This document shows positions 53,783 to 63,126 of a stretch of DNA of 64,000 nucleotides, piece after piece. How positions within the stretch are numbered: position 1 is the stretch's first letter; each line of letters begins with the position of its first letter. The stretch spans positions 1 through 64,000 of the forward strand of contig PWEL01000025.1 of the NCBI GenBank assembly GCA_003553945.1, in the 5' to 3' direction. The notes below the pieces were generated by a model. The model saw nothing but the letters and a program-made list of their open reading frames with translations, was not told where the DNA came from and did no database searches. This stretch comes from Mollicutes bacterium (GTDB lineage: Bacteria; Bacillota_I; Bacilli_A; Izemoplasmatales; Izemoplasmataceae). The position numbers and the translations under genes were made by a program.

Positions 53783-54115
53783 CTAGTCCTTGGGTTTAGG
53801 GCTGATGAAGCTGATCTTCTCCACGACAACCTCCGGATAGGAGAACGACTTCTCCTCGTCGATCTCATAGAAGCGCTGTCTGAGCCTGGCTTTAACGCCG
53901 ATCGTCGACCCTTTCCGGCAGTGCTCGACGGTGTTCTCCGCGATGCCGCTCCAGAGCGTGCACTTGATGAAATCCGTCTCGTATGTGCCACTCTCGGCGC
54001 TCTTGAAACTTCGCTGCAGCGCCAGCGTCACGGTCGAGACTTTCTTCCCGTTCGTTGTCTCCCTGAGTTCGGGGTCATAGACAAGACGTCCGACCAGTAT
54101 CACTTGATTGACCAA
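53783..54115 (-). CDS. ssb: Short single-stranded DNA-binding protein
   Basis: This 110-residue protein is a bare OB fold: MVNQVILVGRLVYDPELRET at the start and VVVEKISFISPK at the end. It has no linker and no acidic C-terminal tip (DDxIPF), so it resembles SsbB-type accessory proteins rather than the essential SSB, which usually lies between rpsF and rpsR. The start is TTG, with GGAGG seven bases upstream. A near-palindrome (54130-54152) lies just before the ribosome site. Confidence 0.9.
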   Translation of the reverse strand: MVNQVILVGRLVYDPELRETTNGKKVSTVTLALQRSFKSAESGTYETDFIKCTLWSGIAENTVEHCRKGSTIGVKARLRQRFYEIDEEKSFSYPEVVVEKISFISPKPKD

Positions 54116-54129
54116 GACGATCCCTCCTT

Positions 54130-54152
54130 CCCCTGCATGCTAGCATCAGGGG
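54130..54152 (-). repeat. Near-palindrome upstream of ssb
   Basis: CCCCTG and CAGGGG arms flank ATGCTAGCAT, itself a perfect palindrome, with one unpaired base. It abuts GGAGG of ssb. It could be an operator or an mRNA hairpin controlling translation. Confidence 0.55.
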
Positions 54153-54184
54153 GAGAAAGGACAAACCTGCACAAAACGCCCTTT

Positions 54185-54213
54185 TTTATAAAGAAAGCGC
54201 ATAATCGCGCCAA
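54185..54213 (-). promoter_or_regulatory. Possible promoter of ssb
   Basis: On the minus strand TTGGCG (54208-54213), 17 bases, TATAAA (54185-54190). Confidence 0.5.
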
Positions 54214-54230
54214 AAGTCGCATGCACTATT

Positions 54231-54263
54231 GAAAACAGCCGGATCTTTCGAAAATCCGGCTGT
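54231..54263 (-). terminator. Terminator after the M16 peptidase pair
   Basis: ACAGCCGGAT (54235-54244) pairs perfectly with ATCCGGCTGT (54254-54263); TTTTC follows on the minus strand. Confidence 0.85.
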
Positions 54264-54295
54264 CTTTTCAACACGAAGGGTGATTTCCGCAGAGT

Positions 54296-55573
54296 TCAGT
54301 GTTTTGACCTCGCGATGTGGCTGCTTATGTTTGTCATCTCGAGGCTGCGCTGCAGCCGCTCGATCTCCTCGAGCGTGATCGATTGCGCGATGTCGAGGAT
54401 ATCGTGGAAGACCATCCCTTCAGCGGCATGTTCCGTGAACTGCTGGGCCAGCGCCTCGAGGCTGTCGAGGCCGCGGATGAAATTGCCGATCATCTGGCGT
54501 TTGATGCGCCGGAAATCCGTCTTGTCGATGACGAAGTCATTAAGCGCGTGCAGCGCATCGCGCATGTAGGTCTCGAATTGTTCGGGGGAGGGGCTCTCGC
54601 TGCCGATGAGCACATGGGCGTAGTGGCGTTCGTAGGCGAGTTCAAGGCCGTAGGAGTCGTTGATCAGGTTCTTCTCGAGCATCGTCTCATAGAGGTCGCT
54701 GCTCTTGCCATAGAACATATCGAGAAGCATGGAGAGCTTCAGGTGATTGCGGACACGCCGGGAGGGGGAGTCCGGTAAGGGCGGCAGCTTGATGCCGATG
54801 AGCACGCTGGGTGTCAATACATCGAGCGTCGTCTCCTCCTTCTCCTTCTTCACCTCGGGCGGTTCATCATAGGAGGGGTAGGCGGGTCTCAGCGCCGTCC
54901 GCTCCGGGAGATCGACACAGGAAGTCAGCGTGCGTTCGAGCGTCCCCGCGTCGAGGTCGCCGACAATCACCGCGATACTGCTTTCGGGCTGATAGTAGGC
55001 CGTGTGCATCGCTTTGAGCTCCTCCATCCCGAGTGAGGAGATGCTTTCCTTCGTCCCCAGGATGTCGTCCTTCAGGGGGTGCTTGTGATAGAGGTTCTGC
55101 ATCAGTCTGTGATACTGCAGATAATGCGGATCGTCGAGATGCATGTTCAGCTCCTCGGCGATGATGTTGCGCTCCTTCTCCACCCCCTCCTCGGTGAAAT
55201 CGGGGTGGAAATACATGGAGAAAAGACGTTCGAGGTGGTCGTAGACCTTGTCGGTCGCGTGGAAGAGATAGGTCGTACGGGTATGCTCAGTGAAGGCGTT
55301 GAGCTGCGCCTCGTCGAGGCTGAACACCTCGGAGATGTCCTTGCCGTCCTTCTCGAACACCTTGTGTTCGAGAAAGTGGGCCGCGCCACCGGAGACCTGC
55401 TTGAGACGTCCTTCCCCGTCCTTGTAGTGACGGTGGATGGAACCTAGGGGGGCTGAAAGCGTGGCGTAGGTCTTCGCATAGCCCGCCTTGTGGATGTAGT
55501 AGACATCCATCCGGTCCTTGAGCGCGAAATGATAGATGGTCTCGCCGTATTTTTCATAGTCCATTCTACGCAT
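54296..55573 (-). CDS. M16 metallopeptidase, catalytic subunit (YmfH-like)
   Basis: This 425-residue M16 peptidase has the inverted zinc motif HFLEH (66-70) and the downstream glutamate in AEELNMH (Glu140/141), so it should be catalytic. A second, inactive M16 half follows. The start at 55573 was chosen because GGGAG lies about eight bases upstream; ATGs at 55579 and 55564 are possible. It overlaps the upstream M16 gene by eight bases. Bacilli have a similar pair, YmfF/YmfH; its natural substrate is unknown. Confidence 0.88.
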   Translation of the reverse strand: MRRMDYEKYGETIYHFALKDRMDVYYIHKAGYAKTYATLSAPLGSIHRHYKDGEGRLKQVSGGAAHFLEHKVFEKDGKDISEVFSLDEAQLNAFTEHTRTTYLFHATDKVYDHLERLFSMYFHPDFTEEGVEKERNIIAEELNMHLDDPHYLQYHRLMQNLYHKHPLKDDILGTKESISSLGMEELKAMHTAYYQPESSIAVIVGDLDAGTLERTLTSCVDLPERTALRPAYPSYDEPPEVKKEKEETTLDVLTPSVLIGIKLPPLPDSPSRRVRNHLKLSMLLDMFYGKSSDLYETMLEKNLINDSYGLELAYERHYAHVLIGSESPSPEQFETYMRDALHALNDFVIDKTDFRRIKRQMIGNFIRGLDSLEALAQQFTEHAAEGMVFHDILDIAQSITLEEIERLQRSLEMTNISSHIARSKH

Positions 55574-56807
55574 GATCATCGCTCCCGAGTATGAAAGTGA
55601 AGACGTGTTCAAGACGCTTCGCCGCTTCGTGCACATCCTTCTCTTCTACGCGTTCGATGCGGGAGAGATAGTAGTCTTCATCAAAGGGCACATCGAACAG
55701 TGTATGCCTCAGGGCGTAGAGCGTCAGTGTCGCCGGTGAGTCGAAACTCTGCTTGATCGCTCCGGTGAGCTGTTTCTTCGCAAGGCGGAGCTGCTTTTGG
55801 TCGATCGCGCCGTCCTTGACCTCCTCGACTGTATCCTGGATGCGGCGCTTTGCGTATTCGACATTCTCCCCGCGCATCGCGGACTGGATGCTGATCAATC
55901 CCGACATCGCCATATAGCGGGCGAAGATATAATAGGCGAGGCCGTCCTCCTCGCGGATGCGCCGGAAGAGCAGCGAGTCGCTGCCCTCGCCGAGCATCGT
56001 CGAGAGGACGATCATGGGGAAATATAATCTGTCCCCGTAGTAGATGTCGGAGTCATACGTCATGAAAAGCCGGTCCTGCGCGAGGGGCAGCGTCTCCTTG
56101 ACGCTTTCCTTCCTGTCGAATGAACGCCGGACGAAGAGCTCGGAAGGAAGCGGCGCGTTATCCTTGAAAGAAAATGGAAGCGCCTCGGCGAGAGCGTCGC
56201 GGTCGAAATCACCGATGATGCTCACGGTGACGGGGTTCTGAGAAAGCATCTCCTGATGCGCTTTTTCGATATCAGACAGCGTGATGTTGTCGATGAAGCG
56301 CTCGTCGCCGAAAGGGTTGACGCGGTGGGGATGCCCTTTGAACAGATGCTCGAGATAGCGCTTCTGCGCATAGCGGGACTTGTTGGCGTATTCCGCGTTG
56401 AAGTAGTCCTTGAGGAAGCGCTTCTCCTCTTCGAGCGACTTTTCATCGAAAAGCGGCTGGTAGAGGATGGTGCCGAGCAATGCGCCGATCTGCGCATAGG
56501 TCATATCCTCGGTGAATGACGGGTTGACGCATCCGAAGGTGATCTGATTGACATGCGAGTGCCCGAGCTTCAGCGACTGCACCCTGAACGATGTGTCATA
56601 AAGGTGTTCAAGATGCTTGTTGAAGACCTTGCGGCTCGGGAACGCAGCGTTCTTCGCCCGCAGCATCATCAACATGAGATGGCGCGTCGTCGCCTTTTTC
56701 TCGCTGAGCGTGTCGAAAAACCTGAGCGTCATCTGCAGGCTCTTGAACTGAGTGGTTTGGATGTAGTGATAGACAGCGTGTGCATCCTTTTCAATGGTAA
56801 GCTTCAT
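55566..56807 (-). CDS. M16 peptidase-like protein, non-catalytic partner (YmfF-like)
   Basis: This 413-residue protein has the M16 two-domain fold but lacks the HxxEH zinc motif in its first half. It is therefore predicted to be a substrate-binding partner of the next gene product, as in other paired M16 peptidases. GGAGGTCG precedes the ATG at 56807. The ribosome site directly abuts the T run of the deoD terminator. I see no separate promoter, so expression may rely on readthrough. Confidence 0.85.
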   Translation of the reverse strand: MKLTIEKDAHAVYHYIQTTQFKSLQMTLRFFDTLSEKKATTRHLMLMMLRAKNAAFPSRKVFNKHLEHLYDTSFRVQSLKLGHSHVNQITFGCVNPSFTEDMTYAQIGALLGTILYQPLFDEKSLEEEKRFLKDYFNAEYANKSRYAQKRYLEHLFKGHPHRVNPFGDERFIDNITLSDIEKAHQEMLSQNPVTVSIIGDFDRDALAEALPFSFKDNAPLPSELFVRRSFDRKESVKETLPLAQDRLFMTYDSDIYYGDRLYFPMIVLSTMLGEGSDSLLFRRIREEDGLAYYIFARYMAMSGLISIQSAMRGENVEYAKRRIQDTVEEVKDGAIDQKQLRLAKKQLTGAIKQSFDSPATLTLYALRHTLFDVPFDEDYYLSRIERVEEKDVHEAAKRLEHVFTFILGSDDHA

Positions 56808-56816
56808 ACGACCTCC

Positions 56817-56843
56817 AAAAAAAAGTGCCGGAGCACTTTTTTT
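56817..56843 (-). terminator. Terminator of deoD, immediately before the M16 genes
   Basis: AAAAAGTGC (56820-56828) pairs with GCACTTTTT (56833-56841). On the minus strand eight T residues run straight into the M16 ribosome site GGAGG. Confidence 0.88.
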
Positions 56844-57552
56844 ATTCTGCAAGACGGAGTGCGATCTCCATCATGTTCGTGAAAGATTTCTGGCGTTCTT
56901 CCGGGGACGTCTCCTGTTTTGTGACAAGCGAATCCGACACAGTGAGAATCGTCGCCGCCCTTTTGCCCGTGATGCGCGCATTATGGAAGAGCGCATACGC
57001 TTCCATCTCCACTGCGATCGCACCGTAGGTATCACGGATGCGTTTGAAATCCTCGAAATTCTCCCTGTAGAAGACATCCGAGGAATGGATGGTCCCCTTG
57101 TGCAGCTCGATGTCGAGGCTGTCGGCGATCTCCTCGATACGGCCGTTCAGCGTTTCTGAAGGGTGGGTGTAGGGTTCATAGGCTTCACCGGCCTGCACGG
57201 AGGCATAGGTCGATTCGCTGTAGGCGCGTTCGGCGAGGATGACGTCGTAGAGGTCGAGCGTGTCCGTGTAGGCGCCGCAGGAACCGATGCGGATGATGTT
57301 CTCCACATCATAGAATTTGAAGAGTTCATAGGAATAGATGCCGATGCTGGGCATGCCCATGCCGCTGCCCATTACACTGATGCGGCGGCCGTTGTAGACG
57401 CCGGTGTAGCCGAACATGTTGCGGACGGCATTGAAACGCTCCACGTCCTCTAGGAAGTTCTCCGCTACGTACTTCGCCCTGAGAGGGTCTCCGGGCATCA
57501 GTACGGTCTTGGCGATCTGGTTCTTCTGTGCTTCAATGTGCGGGGTGCTCAT
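56842..57552 (-). CDS. deoD: Purine-nucleoside phosphorylase DeoD
   Basis: DeoD splits purine (deoxy)nucleosides into base and (deoxy)ribose-1-phosphate. The 236 residues match the hexameric PNP class: MPGDPLRAKYVAE near 19, GSGMGMPSIGIYSYEL and the substrate-site VEMEAYALF. It follows deoC by 12 bases. Together with Pdp and DeoC it completes deoxynucleoside catabolism. Confidence 0.95.
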   Translation of the reverse strand: MSTPHIEAQKNQIAKTVLMPGDPLRAKYVAENFLEDVERFNAVRNMFGYTGVYNGRRISVMGSGMGMPSIGIYSYELFKFYDVENIIRIGSCGAYTDTLDLYDVILAERAYSESTYASVQAGEAYEPYTHPSETLNGRIEEIADSLDIELHKGTIHSSDVFYRENFEDFKRIRDTYGAIAVEMEAYALFHNARITGKRAATILTVSDSLVTKQETSPEERQKSFTNMMEIALRLAE

Positions 57553-57564
57553 GGAATCTCCTCC

Positions 57565-58224
57565 TTAATAGTCTTCCTGGCTTTTTTCGCCTTGAAGTAT
57601 TTTAACGCCGCTCGAAGCGCCGATGCGTGTCGCACCGGCATCGACCATGCGTTTCAAATCCTCATATGAGCGGACACCGCCGCTCGCCTTGACTTCCTTG
57701 TCGCCTGCGATTCGCTTCATCAGGCGGACGTCTTCCGCGTTCGCGCCGTCGCTGCCGAATCCGGTCGAGGTCTTGAGGAAATCGGCGCCGCCGGCGATCG
57801 CGGCCTCCGAGACCTTCTCCTTCTCATCCTCATCGAGATAGCATGTCTCGATGATCACTTTGAGCACCTGCGCGCCGCAGACATCCTTGAGGGCGCGGAC
57901 CTCTTTCTCGATCTTATCGAAGGTATGGTCCTTCGCCGCGCCGATGTCGATGACCACGTCGATCTCATCCGCTCCCTTCTTGAGAGCGTCGCGGGTCTCG
58001 AACACCTTCGTCTCCGTGGTGTTCGCACCGAGCGGAAACCCGATGACGGTGCAGGCGAGGACATCGCTCTTCTTCAGGCTCTCCGCCACGTATTCTGTCC
58101 ACTTGGGATGTACGCAGACGCTCTTGAACCGATGCTCGATCGCCTCCTCGAGGATGCGGTCGATATCGGCTTTTGTGCCGGTCGGTTTCAGATAGGTGTG
58201 GTCGATCAGTCGATTGATTTCCAT
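57565..58224 (-). CDS. deoC: Deoxyribose-phosphate aldolase
   Basis: DeoC cleaves 2-deoxyribose-5-phosphate into acetaldehyde and glyceraldehyde-3-phosphate. The 219 residues have the Schiff-base lysine in FLKTSTGFG, Lys in VKASGGVR and the N-terminal IDHTYLKPT. It overlaps the upstream YczE-like gene by 19 bases and precedes deoD. deoB (phosphopentomutase) is not in the window. Confidence 0.96.
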   Translation of the reverse strand: MEINRLIDHTYLKPTGTKADIDRILEEAIEHRFKSVCVHPKWTEYVAESLKKSDVLACTVIGFPLGANTTETKVFETRDALKKGADEIDVVIDIGAAKDHTFDKIEKEVRALKDVCGAQVLKVIIETCYLDEDEKEKVSEAAIAGGADFLKTSTGFGSDGANAEDVRLMKRIAGDKEVKASGGVRSYEDLKRMVDAGATRIGASSGVKILQGEKSQEDY

Positions 58225-58859
58225 ACTGGAATCCTCCTAAGCAGGGTGATATAGAATTTGAGCAGCGGGCCCGAGAGCACGACGAACAGCAAGGTACCGA
58301 AATGAAGCGCGCCGAGGGTGCCCTTGAAATACCCGGTGATCAATACAGCAAGCAGTACGAATGACGCTTCCATGATGACGCGGACCAGAGCGAACCGCGA
58401 CGTGCCCAGCACTTTCATGATCGCCAGCATGAACTCATCATAGACGCCGGCTGGAAAGCGGCTGAGGATATGCAGGGACGCACCGAGGGGAACGCTGAAG
58501 AGGCCATAGGCGTAGAGAGCGAAACGAAGCCATCCTTCAGGTTCGAAATCGGCGAAGACGATGAGTTCGAAAAAATCGAGGAACGCACCGACCAGAAGAA
58601 AGGGGACAATCATGAAGAGGTATCGGAAAGATTTTTGTACGACGATGATGAAAAGACTCAGGATGCTCGTCACGATCACCATGGCCGCGCCGAATGTCAG
58701 AAAGGGCGGTGTCACAGAGCGGATGGCGTGATGAAGCGTGTCCCAGGTGCTCGGACCGAGGTCCGTGACAAGCACTAAAGCGACGCCGAAGGCGATGATG
58801 AGGGCGCCCAGGAGATAGAGGGCCCCGTCAATGATGAGATTTATCGGAGGTTCGTTCAT
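58206..58859 (-). CDS. YczE-like membrane protein, second copy
   Basis: This 217-residue protein has about five to six membrane segments and the family features LGPSTWDTLHHAI near 35 and LSRFPAGVYDEFM near 130. It belongs to the COG2364/YczE-type family, whose members are poorly characterised transporters or regulators. The start at 58859 follows AAAGGTG. It overlaps both neighbours, the upstream paralogue by 32 bases and deoC by 19. The coupling with deoC hints at a nucleoside-related role, unproven. Confidence 0.8.
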   Translation of the reverse strand: MNEPPINLIIDGALYLLGALIIAFGVALVLVTDLGPSTWDTLHHAIRSVTPPFLTFGAAMVIVTSILSLFIIVVQKSFRYLFMIVPFLLVGAFLDFFELIVFADFEPEGWLRFALYAYGLFSVPLGASLHILSRFPAGVYDEFMLAIMKVLGTSRFALVRVIMEASFVLLAVLITGYFKGTLGALHFGTLLFVVLSGPLLKFYITLLRRIPVWKSID

Positions 58860-59514
58860 AGATAACACCTTTCATCCAATGCATCTGATACGCCAGGATC
58901 GGCGCGATGATGAAGGCGAGCACCAGACTGCCGACACCGACGACACCGAACCCCTCACCCGCCGCGAAACCGAAGATGCTAGCGAGCGTGATGGCGAAAA
59001 GTTCAAGACCGAGGCGGACCGCGAAGATACTCCTGATGTTGAAGGCGTCCATGATCAGAAGCATCAGCTCCTCGAACACCATCGCCGGAAACCCGCTCAT
59101 GACAATAGTGCTCAGACCGAACGTCAGAACGACGGTGCCGAAGAGAAAGAGCAGCGCCACACCGATGATTTCAAGATCTTCCAATACACCGGCGAGCAGG
59201 AATTCATTCCAAATATCGATCGAGGCGCTGATGCCGAGGATCGGCACCAGCATGAACAAGAATCTCGGCCGTTTCCTAAGCAGCGTCACACTCAGCATGA
59301 TGGTGACATTCACCGTGAAACTCCCCATGCCGACCGTGAAGCCCTCCCAGAGGAAGTGGGAGATGAAAGCGCTGAAATTCGCGGAGACCGCATCCCAGGG
59401 GCCGGCGTGCTCCGTGCGGATAAGGAGCACGACGCCGGCGCCGGTGATGAAGAACCCGACGAGATAGATCGCTATCCTCGACAGCATTGAAGCGAATACC
59501 GGGCGTCTTTTCAT
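58828..59514 (-). CDS. YczE-like membrane protein, first copy
   Basis: This 228-residue protein is a paralogue of the next gene product: the block AGPWDAVSANFSAF aligns with GPSTWDTLHH, and MSGFPAMVFEELML aligns with FPAGVYDEFML. It has about five to six membrane segments. It lies 34 bases after ileS and so is probably in the T-box-controlled transcript. Function unknown. Confidence 0.8.
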   Translation of the reverse strand: MKRRPVFASMLSRIAIYLVGFFITGAGVVLLIRTEHAGPWDAVSANFSAFISHFLWEGFTVGMGSFTVNVTIMLSVTLLRKRPRFLFMLVPILGISASIDIWNEFLLAGVLEDLEIIGVALLFLFGTVVLTFGLSTIVMSGFPAMVFEELMLLIMDAFNIRSIFAVRLGLELFAITLASIFGFAAGEGFGVVGVGSLVLAFIIAPILAYQMHWMKGVIYERTSDKSHH

Positions 59515-59548
59515 ACCTTCTCCATTCTACTCGATAGCGGCGTAAAAA

Positions 59549-62281
59549 TCAATCGTGCCCCATCGTCTCGAGCACGTTCCTGCAACGTGGACAGATATTG
59601 TCTTCATCAACTTCGCCGACCTGCCAGCAGCGTTCGCATCGCTCACCTTCAGCGCGTTCGACATCGAGCGATAGGCGTTCTCCCGTGTAGGCCCCCTCGC
59701 CTTCCTCGATGGCCACCTGGCTGACGATGAAAAGCTGCGGCAGGTTGTCGACGCTTTCAAGAAGCTCGCGCGTCGGCGCATCCTGGGGATAGAGGATGAC
59801 CTTCGCCTGCAGGCTCTTGCCGATCGTCTTCGCGTCCCTTGCGGCCTCGAGCGCTTTCAAGACATCGTCCCGGATGTCCATGAAGGCGTCGTATTTCTCA
59901 AGGACGGCATCCTCCTCCCTGAGCGTACGGACGGGCATGTCCTCGAGATAGACGCTGCTCTCCCGCCGGCCCGGATAGTGCTGATAGACTTCCTCGGCGG
60001 TGTGGGGAAGGATGGGGGTGATCAACCGGACGAGGACAAAGAGCGCATGATCGACGACTGTCTGGGCGCTTCTTCGTTGCGGGTCGTCGGCCGCCTCGAT
60101 GTAGACGATATCCTTGATGTAGTCGAGATAGAAGGCGCTGAGGTCGCGGATGAAGAAGCGGTTGGCAAGCCGCATGACGTCATCGAACGCATAGCGTTCG
60201 TAATAGCCGTTGACGTCCTCGATGAGTTTCTCGACCTTCTGCATCATGTAGCGGTCGACCTCGCCCATATCGTCATAGGACACCGTGTCCTTCGACGGGT
60301 CGAAGTCGGAGAGGTTGCCGAGCATGAAGCGGAGCGTGTTGCGGATCTTCCGGTAGGACTCGGCGATCTGCTTCATCATTTTGTCGCTGATGCGCACATC
60401 GGCGGTATACTCCACGCTCGCGACCCAGAGCCTGAGGATATCCGCGCCGAGCGTGGTCATGACTTCGTTGGGGTCGACGACATTGCCGAGCGACTTGCTC
60501 ATCTTGTGGCCTTCGCCGTCGAGCGTGAAACCGTGCGTGAGCACCTGTCTATAGGGGGCGGCGCCGCGGCTGGCAACGCCGGTGACGAGACTGCTGTTGA
60601 ACCATCCGCGGTATTGGTCGGAACCCTCCAGATAGAGGTCTGCGGGGTAGGGCATGCCGAAATCCTCCATGCCGCCCTGATGGCTCGTGCCTGAATCGAA
60701 CCAGACATCGAGGGTGTCCGTCTCCTTGATGAAGGCGCCGTTCGGGCTCTTCTCGCTTTTGAACCCCTCGGGGAGAAGGTCCTTCGCCTCCCATTCGTAC
60801 CATACATTGGACCCGTGCTCGGCGAACACTTTCGAGACATGCCGGATGACGTCGGCATCGAGAATCGCGTCGCCGTCCTCATGATAGAAGACAGGGATGG
60901 GCACACCCCAGGCGCGTTGCCTGCTGATGCACCAGGAGACGCGGTCCTTGAGCATGTTGACCATGCGTGTCTCGCCCCAGGCCGGCATCCATTCGACGTT
61001 CTCGACCTCCTCGACCAGACGGTCCTTGATGCGGTCGATAGACGCGAACCACTGGTCCGTCGCACGGAAGATGACCGGCTTTTTCGTCCTCCAGTCATGC
61101 GGGTAGCTGTGCGTCATCCATTCGAGCCTGAGGAGGTTCCCCGATGCTTCGAGGTCCTCGACGACGGCCTTCGAGCATTTCTCCACGAACATGCCCTCAT
61201 ACCGTCCGGCTTCGGCTGTCATATGGCCCTTCTCATCGACGGGACAGAAGGTGTCGAGCCCTTCCTGCTGGCCGATGATGAAATCGTCCTCGCCATGGCC
61301 CGGCGCGATGTGCACGAGGCCTGTCCCCGACTCGATGGTCACGTGATGGCCGCTCACGATGCGTCCTTCGCGGCCATAGAGGGGGTGCTTGTAGGTGAGG
61401 CCAATCAGGGCGTCCCCCTTCACATGCCGGATGATCTCGACGTCTTCGAAACCGAGCTTCTCGCTCAGCACGCCGAGAAGGGCCGTCGCAAGCACGTAGA
61501 CCTCGCCGCCGGTGCGGATGAATACATAGTCGATCGCCTCGCTCACGGCGGTCGCGAGGTTCGCGGGGATGGTCCACGGCGTGGTCGTCCAGACGAGGAA
61601 CTTGAAGGACTCCTCGAAATCACCGGTGTCCAGGGCATCGAGGGTGAAATAGATCGAGGGCGAGGTCTTCTCGGAGTACTCGATCTCCGCCTCGGCAAGC
61701 GCGGTCTCGCTCGAAGGACTCCAGAACACGGGCTTGAGGCCCTTGTACACCAGCCCCTCCTCGACCATGTCGGCGAACACTTCAAGCTGCGAGGCCTCGT
61801 AGCTCCCGCTGAGGGTGAGATAGGGGTTCTCCCACTCCCCCAGCACGCCGAGACGCTTGAACTGCTGACGCTGCACGTCGACCTGCCGCAATGCATAATC
61901 CGCGCATTTCGAACGGAACTCCGCGACGGAGAGCGCCTTCCTGTCGACGCCTTCCTGCTTGGTGAGCGCCGTCTCGATCGGCAGACCGTGCGTGTCCCAT
62001 CCGGGGACGTAGCGCGTGTAATAGCCCCGCATGCTCTTGTCACGGACGATGATGTCCTTGAGGATCTTGTTCAGGGCATGGCCGATATGGATGTCGCCGT
62101 TGGCGTAGGGAGGACCGTCCGGAAGCACGAAGGGCGTGTTCCCCTCGTTCTTCTTTAGCCTTTTTCCGTAAACGTCCTCTTCCTCCCAGAACGCCTGGCG
62201 TCTGGGTTCGTTCTTGCCGAGCCTGCCCCGCATGGGGAAGTCGGTCTTCGGCATGTTCAAGGTATCCTTGTAGTCTTTCAT
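59549..62281 (-). CDS. ileS: Isoleucyl-tRNA synthetase
   Basis: IleS charges tRNA-Ile. The 910 residues have the HIGH motif [13 protein letters not shown], an editing domain, [12 protein letters not shown] and a C-terminal zinc finger with four cysteines (CERC...CPRC) of the bacterial type. ATG 62281 follows AAGGAG with adequate spacing; GTG 62290 would be too close to it. It is preceded by a T-box. divIVA and ylmH, which usually precede ileS in Firmicutes, are missing. Confidence 0.97.
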   Translation of the reverse strand: MKDYKDTLNMPKTDFPMRGRLGKNEPRRQAFWEEEDVYGKRLKKNEGNTPFVLPDGPPYANGDIHIGHALNKILKDIIVRDKSMRGYYTRYVPGWDTHGLPIETALTKQEGVDRKALSVAEFRSKCADYALRQVDVQRQQFKRLGVLGEWENPYLTLSGSYEASQLEVFADMVEEGLVYKGLKPVFWSPSSETALAEAEIEYSEKTSPSIYFTLDALDTGDFEESFKFLVWTTTPWTIPANLATAVSEAIDYVFIRTGGEVYVLATALLGVLSEKLGFEDVEIIRHVKGDALIGLTYKHPLYGREGRIVSGHHVTIESGTGLVHIAPGHGEDDFIIGQQEGLDTFCPVDEKGHMTAEAGRYEGMFVEKCSKAVVEDLEASGNLLRLEWMTHSYPHDWRTKKPVIFRATDQWFASIDRIKDRLVEEVENVEWMPAWGETRMVNMLKDRVSWCISRQRAWGVPIPVFYHEDGDAILDADVIRHVSKVFAEHGSNVWYEWEAKDLLPEGFKSEKSPNGAFIKETDTLDVWFDSGTSHQGGMEDFGMPYPADLYLEGSDQYRGWFNSSLVTGVASRGAAPYRQVLTHGFTLDGEGHKMSKSLGNVVDPNEVMTTLGADILRLWVASVEYTADVRISDKMMKQIAESYRKIRNTLRFMLGNLSDFDPSKDTVSYDDMGEVDRYMMQKVEKLIEDVNGYYERYAFDDVMRLANRFFIRDLSAFYLDYIKDIVYIEAADDPQRRSAQTVVDHALFVLVRLITPILPHTAEEVYQHYPGRRESSVYLEDMPVRTLREEDAVLEKYDAFMDIRDDVLKALEAARDAKTIGKSLQAKVILYPQDAPTRELLESVDNLPQLFIVSQVAIEEGEGAYTGERLSLDVERAEGERCERCWQVGEVDEDNICPRCRNVLETMGHD

Positions 62282-62323
62282 TGTTCTCACGCTCCTTGCA
62301 GTGATTGGAAATAATGTATATAT

Positions 62324-62536
62324 AATAAAAAAAGCACCTAGACAAAGGACGAACGGAAGTCCGCGGTACCACCTTTATTCTAGCCGCCTAGCACTCGTTC
62401 CTTTAACGCAGGAGGCGGAGGCGCCTTTCGACGCCCCATCTCCACGGTGATACCCTTCCGGCTTTGTCCGGGTTCGCAGCGCCACCCGGTCTCTTGTACA
62501 AAGGACTCGAAAGAGCGTGTCCGCTTCATTGATGTT
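62324..62536 (-). promoter_or_regulatory. T-box leader of ileS, specifier AUC
   Basis: The minus strand carries AAGGTGGTACCGCG (62362-62375), the stem I element AGAGACCGGGTGG with GAACCCGG, and a T run at the end (about 62324-62332). The specifier-loop context ATCACCnnnGAG places the Ile codon AUC at 62449-62451. It aligns with the valS leader, which has GUC at the same place. Confidence 0.95.
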
Positions 62537-62542
62537 AATGGT

Positions 62543-62571
62543 ATTATACTAACGTTTGTAGTGAATTGCAA
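62543..62571 (-). promoter_or_regulatory. Promoter of the ileS T-box transcript
   Basis: On the minus strand TTGCAA (62566-62571), 17 bases and TATAAT (62543-62548). It overlaps the yggT stop region. Confidence 0.75.
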
Positions 62572-62574
62572 GCA

Positions 62575-62832
62575 TTATAGGGATGCGACCATCTGCGTGA
62601 AGGCGTTGAGGCCGAACCTGTAGAGCATGATGCCGATAATCGGCGTGAAATCCAGCCCCCCGAATACCAGCAGGCCGCGGAAGATACGCATGTATGGATT
62701 GGTGAGCGTGAAGAGATACATGTAGAATCTGCTCTCCCTGAGGCTCGGAATCCAGCTGAGGATGATAGTGGCGATGATCATGAAGAAATAGATCTCCAGT
62801 ACATACACCAGCGTTTCCAGTAAAAAAACCAT
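62575..62832 (-). CDS. yggT: YggT-family membrane protein
   Basis: This 85-residue protein has two membrane segments and the family signature LTNPYMRIFRGLL. YggT/YlmG proteins are linked to cell division or osmotic response by gene neighbourhood. It follows sepF after six bases. It ends directly at the ileS promoter. Confidence 0.88.
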   Translation of the reverse strand: MVFLLETLVYVLEIYFFMIIATIILSWIPSLRESRFYMYLFTLTNPYMRIFRGLLVFGGLDFTPIIGIMLYRFGLNAFTQMVASL

Positions 62833-62838
62833 ATATGT

Positions 62839-63126
62839 CTACTCCTTGTATTTATTGATGAACTTTCGCAAGTCCTTGTCCTTCAGGTCCTTCTTGGTCG
62901 CAAAGGCGAATATCTTGTCGCGTATCACTTCCACATCCCCATCAAGTGCATAGATGACACCGCTCAGAAACACGATGATGCGGTTGCTCTCCACGACGTC
63001 GAAATCCTCGAAATTGAGTATCAAGGGGTTCCGATACATCAATTTGTCGGCGAGCGAGAACACATCCGTGTCATCGTCGACCTTGATGAATTCCGTGCGT
63101 TCATAAGCGTTTTTCTTCTTCTTCAT
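62839..63126 (-). CDS. sepF: Cell division protein SepF
   Basis: SepF anchors and aligns FtsZ filaments in Gram-positive bacteria. This 95-residue form contains the SepF core (NPLILNFEDFD, IVFLSGVIYALDGDVEVI) but only a short basic N-terminus in place of the membrane-binding helix and long linker seen in B. subtilis (about 150 residues). It is translationally coupled with yggS (four-base overlap). The short form may lack membrane anchoring. Confidence 0.88.
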   Translation of the reverse strand: MKKKKNAYERTEFIKVDDDTDVFSLADKLMYRNPLILNFEDFDVVESNRIIVFLSGVIYALDGDVEVIRDKIFAFATKKDLKDKDLRKFINKYKE

